From: UBA6164 sp964344155
GTDB lineage: Bacteria; Patescibacteriota; Gracilibacteria; BD1-5; UBA6164
Direction of reading: 5' to 3'
DNA length: 12,992 nt
Assembly: GCA_964344155.1 (NCBI GenBank)
Contig: CAYFMG010000026.1
Location: forward strand, 1-12,992
In this document: piece by piece, positions 1-8,414 of the stretch
How the letters are laid out: each line of letters begins with the position of its first letter
Numbering within the stretch: the first letter of the stretch is position 1
Position numbers and translations under genes: made by a program
Notes under the pieces: model-generated
What the model was told of the DNA's origin: nothing
Seen by the model: only the letters and a program-made list of their open reading frames with translations
Database searches by the model: none

Positions 1-53
1 TTTTTAATACTTAATTAATATAATAGTATTTATTAAAATATCAAATTTATTTT

Positions 54-82
54 TTGTATTTTTTGTAGTTTTATGTTATAAT
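54..82 (+). promoter_or_regulatory. Probable promoter of the VirD4-like ATPase gene
   Basis: A TTGTAT -35-like box (54-59) lies 17 bases before TATAAT (77-82), and a TG at 74-75 makes an extended -10. Transcription would start near 89, giving a leader of about 20 bases before the ATG at 112. No Shine-Dalgarno sequence lies between. The rest of 1-111 is AT-rich and shows nothing else I can identify. Confidence 0.6.
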
Positions 83-111
83 TAAATTAATTAATAATTG
101 AACTAAAAATA

Positions 112-2553
112 ATGGATACTTTCATAGTTATATTTTCTGTTTTAATAGTACTATTTATCGCATGATTTATAGTACTAAAAATATTTAGAAAAAAAACTGA
201 TCAAAAAAGAACTTTGGAGTTAACTTTTTTAAAAATCACCCTTCCAAAAAAAGATAGTGATCTAGATGAAAAAAAAGAAACAACAAAAGATTTTAAAGAA
301 ATGATTTGATTATCAGAACAACTTTATGCTTCTCTAAAATCAATATACTCTAGAAAAATACTTAAACAAATATTATGACAAGACCTAATTAGTTTTGAAT
401 ATGTAGCACATGAATGAGAAATCCTGTTTTATGTAGTTATCCCAAAAGCATATAAACAACTAATTGAAAAACAAATAAACTGATTTTATACAGATGCAAT
501 AATCGAAGAAACAACAGAAGTAAATATTTTTAAAAATAGAAAATATATAGAAGGAACTTATATAAACACATCCAAAGAGTTTTTCTTCCCTATAAAAACA
601 TATCAAAAACTAGAATCAGATCCGATAAATAATATAACAAATGCTTTTTCTAAATTAGAAGATGATAAGTCAGCCGCTATACAAGTACTACTAAAACCGA
701 TAAAAGACAATTGGCAATGAGATTGTAGTAAAGCTAGTTCAGCAATTCAAAAATGAAAAACTAGTTTCTTTACCCTAAACCCTTTTAAGCTTGTAATATG
801 ACTTTTTAGTATATTATTTTCTAGTGGTGAAGATGAAAATAAAACAGCTAACAATGATGATGCTACATCAGCACTTACATGAGAAAGAGCAAAAACTGTA
901 GATGAAAAATGAGACAAAACAGGTTTTGAAGTAGTTATAAGAGTAATAACAACTGGTAATGATAAAGCTATGGTAGAAACTGAACTAACAAATATAGTAT
1001 CTACTTTTACTCAATTTTCATACCCAGATTTTAACTGATTTACAAATACTCTAAAACATAATAAGAAAAAACTAATTCAAAATTATATTTATAGATTTTT
1101 TAAAAAACCATTTTTTCTAAAGAAAATGATTTTAAATACTGAGGAACTAGCTTCTATATTCCACTTCCCTCATATCAAATACAATACTACTCCTGAAATT
1201 AAATGGCAAAATTTCAAAATAGTAAAAGCTCCTGCAAATATACCTAAAGAAGGATTGTTACTAGGACATAACGTCTATAGATGAGTTAAAAAAGAAATCA
1301 GAATGAAACTAGAAGATAGAATGAGACACTTCTATGTAATATGACAAACCGGTGTTGGTAAATCTTCTACTTTTCAAGTAATGATAAGACAAGACTTACA
1401 AAACTGAGAATGAGTATGTGTAATTGATCCTCATGGTGACTTAGTAAGAGATGTACTACCATTTATACCTAGAGAAAGAGCGGATGATGTAATAATTTTT
1501 GATCCTTCAGATCTTGATAGACCTATGTGATTAAATCTACTTGAAGCTGAAACTGATGAAGAAAAAGAGCTAGTAGCTATGGATGCTCTAAATATAATGA
1601 TAAAACTTTTTGGTAATGAAATATTTGGTCCTAGAATACAAGACTACTTCAGAAATGCAGTATTAACACTTATGGATTATCCTCAATGAGGTGCTATTAC
1701 TGATGTTGTTAGACTATTTACAGATCAAGAATTCCAAAAAGATAGAGTTAGACATGTAAAAAATCCTATAGTAAAAAACTGGTGGGAAAAAACATATGCT
1801 TCTATGTGAGATAGAGAAAAATGAGAAATAATACCTTATTTTGCAGCTAAATTTGGTCAATTTATTACAAATAAAATGATGAGAAATATCATTGGTCAAA
1901 CAAAATCTAGTTTTGATATACTTGATATAATGCAAAATAAAAAAATTCTACTTGTAAATCTTTCTAAATGAAGACTTGGTGATCTGAACTCAAAACTTCT
2001 TGGTATGATGCTAGTATCAAAAATACAAATGGCAGCGATGAGAAGAGATAGGATAGCAAAAGAAGATAGAAGTGATTGTTTCTTATATATAGATGAATTC
2101 CAAAACTACGTAACAGATAGTATTGAGTCAATATTATCAGAAGCTAGAAAATATAGATTGAGTTTAAATATTGCTCACCAATACTTATGACAATTAGAAC
2201 AAAGTGATGCTCTGACTAAATCTAGTCTAAACTTAAAGCAAGCAATTTTTGGTAATGTCTGAACTGTAATGAGTTATAAAATCTGACCAGAAGACTGAGA
2301 ATTTATGGCAAAATATTATGCTCCAACTTTTTCTGAACAAGATTTAGTAAATACAGATAAATTTAAAGCTTCTATGAAACTTTCTATAGACAACCAACCA
2401 ACAACTCCTTTTTCAATTATACCTATTAATCCTTACCTAGAAACTGGAGACGATAAGTTAGCTAAGGCTTTTACAGAACTATCTAGACTTAAATATGGTC
2501 GTGACAAAGATTTTGTAAGCAAAGAAATAGAATATAGAATTTGAAGTACTTAA
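112..2553 (+). CDS. Membrane-anchored VirD4/TraG/HerA-like ATPase (UGA = Gly)
   Basis: Read with UGA as glycine this is one 813-aa protein; under the standard code it falls apart into short ORFs. Residues 4-24 form a membrane helix followed by a basic stretch, so the rest is probably cytoplasmic. Residues 25 to about 400 are a poorly conserved region. The motor domain then shows Walker A GQTGVGKS (411-418, first Gly encoded by TGA), VIDPHGDLVRD, Walker B FLYIDEF (D661, E662) and a sensor-like ARKYRL...AHQYLGQL (about 678-695). The tail has the NVGT...PEDGEFMAKYYAP...PFS pattern seen in CPR proteins called type IV secretory conjugative transfer ATPases. Such ATPases couple ATP hydrolysis to movement of DNA or protein at the membrane. 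No relaxase or other type IV secretion gene is adjacent, so the substrate is unknown. It has its own promoter and terminator. ATPase family is firm; conjugation is not shown. Confidence 0.9.
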
Positions 2554-2554
2554 A

Positions 2555-2585
2555 AAAATAAACCAGGTTTTCCCTGGTTTATTTT
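2555..2585. terminator. Bidirectional intrinsic terminator
   Basis: A perfect 13-bp stem (2555-2567 with 2573-2585) encloses a 5-base loop, with A-rich and T-rich sides that provide a U-tract on either strand. It lies between two convergent genes, so it should terminate both the ATPase gene and the 96-aa gene. Confidence 0.85.
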
Positions 2586-2586
2586 A

Positions 2587-2877
2587 TTATGCAGCAACAG
2601 CTTGTTCAGAATCATCATATAGACAAAGTGTATCCATATCTGTACGGTAAACACTAAGCTTAATTAAAGGTTCTTTTTCATTATATTTTTCATTTTCTGA
2701 TTTAATCATTTCATTCTTTTTAGAAATCTCGACCAAAACAATATTTTCCCAATCCTTTAATGTAATTTTCTTTTTAGCTTCTGCTAAAAGCCTAAAAATA
2801 AAATCTACCTGATTTGGACAAGAAGACATAATTTTCATAATATCCTCTGCTGAAACATACTTTTCTCTATCCGCCAT
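2587..2877 (-). CDS. Small hypothetical protein, glycine-free, codon-use outlier
   Basis: A 96-aa protein I do not recognise. It is charged, mostly helical-looking, and has no signal peptide or membrane segment. It has a Lys/Glu-rich middle and ends in an acidic-then-Ala/Val tail (YDDSEQAVAA). Odd points, all visible: it contains no glycine and so no TGA or GGN codon; all 8 isoleucines use ATT, whereas neighbours strongly prefer ATA; and it has a strong Shine-Dalgarno AAAAAGGAG 8 bases before the ATG, which no other gene here has. It also has a consensus-like promoter. The uninterrupted reading frame, the SD and the promoter support a real gene. The different codon use suggests later acquisition than its neighbours (inference). 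It is convergent with the ATPase gene and divergent from dnaJ. Confidence 0.8.
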   Translation of the reverse strand: MADREKYVSAEDIMKIMSSCPNQVDFIFRLLAEAKKKITLKDWENIVLVEISKKNEMIKSENEKYNEKEPLIKLSVYRTDMDTLCLYDDSEQAVAA

Positions 2878-2885
2878 TTTTAAAA

Positions 2886-2894
2886 CTCCTTTTT
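2886..2894 (-). promoter_or_regulatory. Strong Shine-Dalgarno of the 96-aa gene
   Basis: On the minus strand this reads AAAAAGGAG, ending 8 bases before the ATG at 2877. It fixes that start. It is the only clear Shine-Dalgarno sequence in the window. Confidence 0.8.
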
Positions 2895-2914
2895 CTATTA
2901 TTAAACGAACTTTA

Positions 2915-2942
2915 TTTATATCTTTTTTCGCAAAATAGTCAA
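2915..2942 (-). promoter_or_regulatory. Probable promoter of the 96-aa gene
   Basis: On the minus strand TTGACT (2942-2937) is followed after 16 bases by TATAAA (2920-2915). This is close to the sigma-70 consensus and predicts a leader of about 30 bases carrying the Shine-Dalgarno sequence. Confidence 0.6.
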
Positions 2943-2950
2943 ACTTTTTC

Positions 2951-2978
2951 TTTACTTTTAGAGTTTATTAAATAAAAT
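2951..2978 (+). promoter_or_regulatory. Possible dnaJ promoter
   Basis: TTTACT (2951-2956) and TAAAAT (2973-2978) are separated by 16 bases, with the start codon about 40 bases downstream. The region is so AT-rich that chance matches are likely. No CIRCE-type inverted repeat (HrcA operator) is seen upstream of dnaJ. Confidence 0.35.
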
Positions 2979-3018
2979 ACTGGCCAAATTGATTTTATAT
3001 TATAAAAAAGAAAAACTA

Positions 3019-4128
3019 ATGGATTTATACAAAGTATTAGAACTTGAAAAAAATGCCAGTAAAGATGATATCAAAAAAGCATACAGACGCCTTGCTATGA
3101 AATATCATCCAGATAGAAATGCATGAGACAAAGATGCTGAAAAAAAATTCAAAGAAATAAATGAGGCTTACTCTACTCTATCAGATGATGCTAAAAGAAA
3201 ACAATATGATATGTTTGGTACAGCATGATGAGCTGCTTGAGGAGGGAATCCATTTTGATGATGATTTGGTTGAGCCCAAGTAGATGTAGATCTTTGAGAC
3301 ATATTTGAATCGTTTTTTGGTGGATGAATGTGATGAGCATGAAGAAAAAAACAAACAACATTTAAATGAGAAGACTTAGAACACCTACTTAATATAGATC
3401 TAAAAACTAGTATATATTGAGGAAAAGAAAAAATAAGTTTTAATAAAAAAGAAACTTGTGCTAAATGTGATTGAGAATGAGGTTCTTGAAAAACTACTTG
3501 TAGCAAATGTAATGGTAGATGACAAATAACATATACTAGCCAAAGCATGTTTGGAACTATACAACAAACTGGTGTTTGTGATCAATGTTCTGGTAGCTGA
3601 GAAACTTTTTCTAGTATGTGCTCTAGCTGTCACTGAGAAAAGAGAAAAGTTGTGAAAAAAGAAATAGAAGTAGATATACCAGCATGAATAGATAATGGAA
3701 TGATTATAAAAATGACTGGTGAGTGAAATAATTGAGTATGAACAAAAGCCCATTGAGATTTATACATAAAATTTGGGGTAAAACTAGAAGAAAAATGATT
3801 AAAAAGAGATTGAGTAAATCTTTATTATGATTTAGAAATAGATGTAATAGAAGCTATTTTGTGAACTAAAAAAGAAATAAATATACCAATTATCTGAAAA
3901 AGAAATATAGAGATAAAAGCCTGAACTTCTCACTGAACTACTTTAAAAATACCTTGAGACTGAGTTAAACATATAGATAGCGAATCAAAATGAGACTTAT
4001 TTATAAACCTATCTTTGAAAATACCTAAAAAACTAGCTAAAAAAGAAAGAGAACTTTATGAAGAAATAGCAAAAGAGAAAAAGATAAACGTAAATACCGG
4101 ATGAGTATTTAAAAAAATGTTTGGTTAA
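3019..4128 (+). CDS. dnaJ: Chaperone protein DnaJ (UGA = Gly)
   Basis: A 369-aa type I J-protein, about the normal family length. It should deliver unfolded substrates to DnaK and stimulate its ATPase in the cytoplasm. The J-domain covers residues 1-65 with HPD at 30-32. A Gly/Phe-rich linker runs from about 67 to 108, followed by four zinc-finger repeats with cysteines at 147/150, 161/164, 187/190 and 201/204. The substrate-binding beta domains and C-terminus follow from about 212. By hand count about 36 glycines are TGA and about 17 are GGN. The G/F linker and the zinc-finger glycines are largely TGA, including three consecutive TGA codons, which makes this the best proof of the code. The fourth zinc repeat is CSSCHGEK, with the last conserved Gly replaced by Lys. 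No dnaK or grpE is adjacent. There is no Shine-Dalgarno sequence. Confidence 0.97.
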
Positions 4129-4139
4129 CTTATTTTTAT

Positions 4140-4185
4140 AATCCATCCCCCCTTCGGGGTACTTCCTTTAATACTAAAGGAAGAA
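4140..4185 (+). repeat. REP-like palindromic unit, copy 1
   Basis: The unit has a small C-rich/UUCG hairpin (about 4149-4159) and a 9-bp stem CTTCCTTTA/TAAAGGAAG with a 4-base loop (4162-4183). Its layout matches the reverse complement of the copy at 4210-4262: aatcc, then a cttcgg hairpin, then a cctttaat..ctaaagg hairpin. No T-run follows the stem, so it is not a canonical terminator of dnaJ, although it may slow polymerase or protect the 3' end. Confidence 0.6.
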
Positions 4186-4209
4186 AGTTGATTTAAATAA
4201 AATTTTATT

Positions 4210-4262
4210 TTTAGGCTCCCTTTAGAATTAAAGGGAGCTGTCCGAAGGACTGAGGGATTTTT
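4210..4262 (-). repeat. REP-like palindromic unit, copy 2 (inverted)
   Basis: It contains a perfect 10-bp stem GCTCCCTTTA/TAAAGGGAGC with loop GAAT (4215-4238), then a GTCC-GAA-GGAC hairpin (4240-4250) and GGATTTTT. Read on the minus strand it aligns with copy 1, so the two form an inverted doublet filling the dnaJ-PLD gap. On the plus strand the final hairpin and T5 could act as a weak terminator. Confidence 0.65.
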
Positions 4263-4270
4263 AATATAAT

Positions 4271-5314
4271 ATGCAAAAACAAAAAATATTAACAACTATT
4301 TTTACTGTGATTTTTATCACAGTTTTTTCTATATTTAATTTCTGAGAATATAGGGATTTCCATGAAAATAAATCAACAATTAATCAAATAGAAGAAACTA
4401 GTTTGCAAAAAGCTAGAAACTTTGAATTAGAAAACATAAAACAAATAGAAAATATAAGTTTTTTTCATACACCAAATAAAGATTTATTAACAAATATAGT
4501 AGATAAAATAAATAATGCTGAAACAGAAATATATCTAGAAACATATATATTAACAGAAAAAAGAATTCAGGAAGCATTAATAAAAGCATATAAAAAATGA
4601 GTTTTTATACAAATAGTTTTAGAAAAAGATCCCTACCTAGCATACAACATAAACAACAAAGCATATAATAAGCTACAAAAAGCTTGAATAGATATAGTTC
4701 GGTCAAATAAAGATAATTATAGTTTTAATCATTCAAAAATATTATTAATTGATAATTTAAGTATAATCTCAACTGGTAATTTTTCTTATTCAACTTTTAC
4801 AAAAAATAGAGATTTTTTTGTATTCTCTAAAGAAAAAAAAATTTATGAAAAACTAAAACAAAACTTTTTAAATGACTATAATTGAAAAAAAATAAATCTT
4901 TATGATGATAATCTAATATTCTCCCCTACAACATCAAGAATAAAATTTGAAAAACTTTTTTATTGAGCACAAAATAATATCAAAATGTATTTCCAATATT
5001 TAAAAGATGATGAATTAGTATCAAAATTGATAAAAATAAAACAAGAAAAAAATATAGAAATAAGTATAGTTATAGCTGAAACTGCAAAAAATGATGATAA
5101 TATACAATTATTAAAAAATGCTTGAATAAATATAAAAGTCTTAGAAAAAAACAAAATGCACGCTAAAGCAATTTTAGTAGACGAGAAATACTTATTCATA
5201 TGAAGTATAAACTTTTCTAATTATTCCCTAGACAAAAATAGAGAAACCTGAATTTTGATAAAAAATACTCAAATAATAAAAGATTTTCTAGAAGTATTTA
5301 ATAATGATTTTTAA
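4271..5314 (+). CDS. Membrane-anchored phospholipase D-family protein (UGA = Gly)
   Basis: A 347-aa protein with an N-terminal hydrophobic segment (about 5-24) acting as signal or anchor, so the catalytic part is probably outside the membrane. It carries two HKD motifs: H154-S-K156 with D161 and GN, and H297-A-K299 with D304 followed by GSINFS (311-316). The Gly of GSIN is encoded by TGA. The two half-sites are typical of the PLD superfamily, which transfers phosphatidyl groups (cardiolipin synthase), hydrolyses phospholipid or cuts nucleic acid. The sequence does not say which reaction occurs here. Residues 63-110 resemble the usual N-terminal PLD half (DKINNAETEIYLETYIL). There is no Shine-Dalgarno. 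A TATAAT directly abuts the ATG, which would put transcription inside the gene, so I do not call it a promoter. The gene probably stands alone. Confidence 0.88.
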
Positions 5315-5315
5315 C

Positions 5316-5342
5316 TTTACAAAAACTATATTTTAATATAAT
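5316..5342 (+). promoter_or_regulatory. Possible promoter of the 901-aa gene and oxidoreductase operon
   Basis: TTTACA (5316-5321) and TATAAT (5337-5342) are separated by 15 bases, shorter than ideal. The expected start is near 5349, about 25 bases before the GTG. It would drive the whole 5374-10683 operon. Confidence 0.45.
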
Positions 5343-5373
5343 AAAATTATTAATTATTAAAACAAATACAAAA

Positions 5374-8079
5374 GTGAATATACTATCAAAAATAATACTT
5401 GTTTTTTCAAGTTTAGCTATAATGTCTTTCTTGATATTTGTTACATATATAACAAATACTATTTCTAGTTCTAGTGAACCTTATTATGAAAGTGTTCAAA
5501 GCAGTAAAAATGTAATAGAAAAAATAGGTATATATGATATGGTTATTTTTTCTAGTGGTTCTATTGTTGCTAACAACGATATAGTAACAATAGAAAAACC
5601 TTGATTATATTTGTTTGATTTAAAAGAACCTAATAAAAGTTATTTGATAAAATGAGAATGATTTGATCTAACAACAAACTGACCTTGAAGTTTTATCATA
5701 AATAATATAGATTCAAAGAAAAATATGATTTTCTCTCTTAGTAATCTTTTAAGTATAGATCTAAAAAATAAAAAAACTGGTGATTTTATTACAAATATAG
5801 ATCTCTACCCTCATATGTATTTTGTATTTAATCCTTTAAAAAATATTTTTGTAAAAAACTGAGACCTACTAAAAATATCTCAAACCTTTACACTAAAATA
5901 CTTCTATGAACAAATTACAAAAGACTGAATAGTTTCTGAAAACTTTCTGAATATAGCTTCATTAAAAAACAAAGATTCCAAAGCTCAAATAATAAATACT
6001 CTTTCTATAATAAAAGAAGAATATATAAAACAAAACAAAATAATAGATAAGTTTGTAGATTCAAATTTTAGTAATATACCTGGTGAGAACTTGATTAATA
6101 AGTATAGATTTATATTTATTAATCCGAGTAAACAAAGTAATTACTACAAAAATATAGTCCTGAGAGATATAGCAAGACTACTAGTAGAAAAAAATGAAAA
6201 TATAAATGTAATAAATTCTATATTTACAAATTTAGCAAAACTAGAAGAATTAAGCAAAGATGATGCTAGAGAAATAAAAGATATAATAAATTTTTACTAC
6301 TATAGTGTAATAAGTAGTAATAAACCAATAATAACTAAAAACTCTTTTTCTACTCTACTAAATAGAATAAATGAGATTAATCTAAGACAAACAGAACTTT
6401 CTATAAACTATTTAGAAAAAATATTTTTTGAATATGATTATTTAAACAATGAAGAGTTTTATAAAAATATTTCTATTTTTAAAGAAAAATATATAAATAA
6501 AAAAGATATATCTGAAATAGATAATGTAGATTATTTAATTTTTTTCTTAGAAAATATATTAATAACATCTGAGTTTTCATCTTCTAATTTTGAAGACTTA
6601 ATAACTATCTTTGAAAACTATGTAGAAATTTCTGATAAGTTTTATAGTTTTAGTGATGATAAAGTAAAAAGAACTTGATTATTTACAAATTCAAAAATAT
6701 TAAATAAATTTGTAGATACATTAGAAAAGAAATATTTTGAAGAAGAAAGAAACTCAAGTCTACTACTTGAATTACAAAAAGATACTCAAATAAACAAAAA
6801 CTATATATTAACTCTAGAAGAAAATATTATAAATATAATAAATATATTTAAAAACTATAAAGAAATACTAAATCCAACTAAAGATAATAAAGATAAATTT
6901 ATAATAGATCTATACTCTTCTTTAGAAACAAAATTTACAGAATACTTCTCTGCATTAAAAAATTATGAAGAATATTTAGTTAAATATGATGAAAGCAAAA
7001 GAGAACTTTTGGAAACAAACTCTATAAATGAAGATAGTAACAATCTTTCTCTATCAACTAATAATGCTATAAAATATTTAGAAAACTTTAACTGAATACA
7101 AATAAAAAATGTAGAAATAGATATAATGGATTATAATTATTGTTTAGATCCAAGTATAGAAAACCAAAACTTGTCTGTAGAATTACCTTATTGTTATAAA
7201 ATAGATAATATAAACATTTTAAATAAAAATATTTCTTTTTTACTACATCCAAGTGAGAAAAATAAAATAGATGAAATATATGTTGATAGCGTAAGTCAAA
7301 AAGGATCATATAAACTAGATGAAATAAAAGTATATTTAGACAACAAAAAATTAGCTGAAACAAAAAATAAAGAAAAATATGATTTTGTAAACTTCCTAGT
7401 TAATACATTTTGAGATAAAGATATAGAAGAAGAAGTACTAGCTTGAGATAATAATGCAGAATGAGAAAAAGAAGTTGAAGAAGATGTAGTTGTAAAATTA
7501 TTTAAAAGAAATAAATTATTATCTGACAATGGTGATTTTGCTAATTTAGAATGATTTTTAGATATAGAATATAATGATATATCTGTTACTAAAAAAGGTG
7601 AAGAATACCTTACATACCTAGACTGAGTAACTTTTAATATAAACTTAAATAATAATAGTTATTTTTATGGAGAATTTAGTTCTGATTACAATTTCTCTCC
7701 TAATCATAGTTTTATAAATCCAAAATTTAAACTAATAAATAAAAAAACTAAACTTGATTTACTTTTCTGAAACCATATAGAAATAAGTTGAGAATACAAA
7801 GTAAATTCTATATCTGAGGAAGTAAAAGATTTATTCTTTTATTATGAAAATATAAATTTCATAGTAAATAGTATAAAAGAAAAATTCAAAAAAACTGAAA
7901 TAAAAATTGTATATTACAAAGATTTAGATAAACTAGGTTTCACTACAGATTATAATTGATCTGAATTAAGTGTAGAGTTATATAATTGATATATAACAAA
8001 AGTTGAGTATAAAGATGAAAATAGAATAAATTCTAAAATACCTTATATTCAAATAAATAATATTTTTAATAATTTTTAA
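5374..8079 (+). CDS. Large membrane-anchored protein of unknown function (901 aa, UGA = Gly)
   Basis: I do not recognise a family. The GTG at 5374 is the best start: no upstream in-frame ATG exists, and it gives an immediate membrane helix (about 5-30) followed by a Ser-rich segment, so the rest probably faces outside. Residues about 59-150 (SSGSIVANNDIV...EKPGLYLF...GPGSFIINN) faintly resemble a FecR-type beta domain. That is a weak impression only. About 180-590 is Asn/Ile/Lys/Glu-rich and probably helical. Two cysteines, C590 and C607, bracket a short segment and could form a disulfide. An acidic stretch follows (about 682-702), then a beta-rich C-terminus. Several glycines are TGA, which bridges what would otherwise be separate ORFs. 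It ends 11 bases before the next gene and probably forms an operon with it and with the oxidoreductase. Confidence 0.85.
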
Positions 8080-8090
8080 CAAACTTGATT

Positions 8091-8408
8091 ATGGCAAAAA
8101 AAAGATGAGCTCAAATAGTAGCATTTTTAGCATTATTTTGAATAATAATATGAATTGTTGGTACTTCTTTATTATTTATATTTGGTTGAGATAATAACCA
8201 AGAAAAAGTAGAATTAACTCCTGAACAATATGCTGAGTTACAAAAACTAATAGAAGAACAAGCTTTAACTCCTGAAGCATCTAGCTGAACAATACTAGAA
8301 GAAACTACTTCTACTTGAGAAATAGTTGAAGAAAAAACTCTTAGCTGAGAAATAGTTGAAACTTCTAGCTGAGAAACTGTAAACACAAATACTTGAACAA
8401 CTAAATAA
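8091..8408 (+). CDS. Small single-pass membrane protein with S/T-G-E repeats (UGA = Gly)
   Basis: A 105-aa protein of unknown function. A basic start (MAKKRG) precedes a long hydrophobic helix (about 8-32), then an acidic, Thr/Ser-rich tail beginning LTPEQYAELQKLIEEQ. The tail has a short repeat: STGEIVEE, LSGEIVE, SSGETV, with every repeat Gly encoded by TGA. The positive-inside rule places the tail outside. Such low-complexity tails often act as flexible spacers or partners of other surface proteins (inference). It starts 11 bases after the 901-aa gene and ends 6 bases before the oxidoreductase alpha gene, so it is co-transcribed with both. No Shine-Dalgarno sequence is seen. Without the UGA = Gly reading it would be unrecognisable. 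Confidence 0.8.
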
Positions 8409-8414
8409 TAATAT

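Noticed and set aside
112..2553. Series of broken ORFs that look like pseudogenes or frameshifts
   Set aside because: All breaks are in-frame TGA at glycine positions, with no frame changes; table 25 restores one continuous protein. The same holds for the other genes.
3168..3753. Minus-strand ORFs of 126 and 117 aa inside dnaJ
   Set aside because: They are shadows of dnaJ with low-complexity sequence; TGA-rich Gly codons on the plus strand read as TCA (Ser) in reverse.
3019..4128. UGA as tryptophan (table 4, Mycoplasma-like) or selenocysteine
   Set aside because: TGA falls on conserved Gly in DnaJ, KorB and Walker A, is far too frequent for selenocysteine, and TGG is still used for Trp.
4265..4270. 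TATAAT directly before the PLD start codon as a promoter
   Set aside because: Transcription would begin inside the coding region and no -35 is spaced correctly; probably chance in AT-rich DNA.
7088..7529. Overlapping ORFs on both strands inside the 901-aa gene
   Set aside because: The plus-strand one is a fragment of the large protein between TGA codons; the minus-strand ones are antisense shadows.
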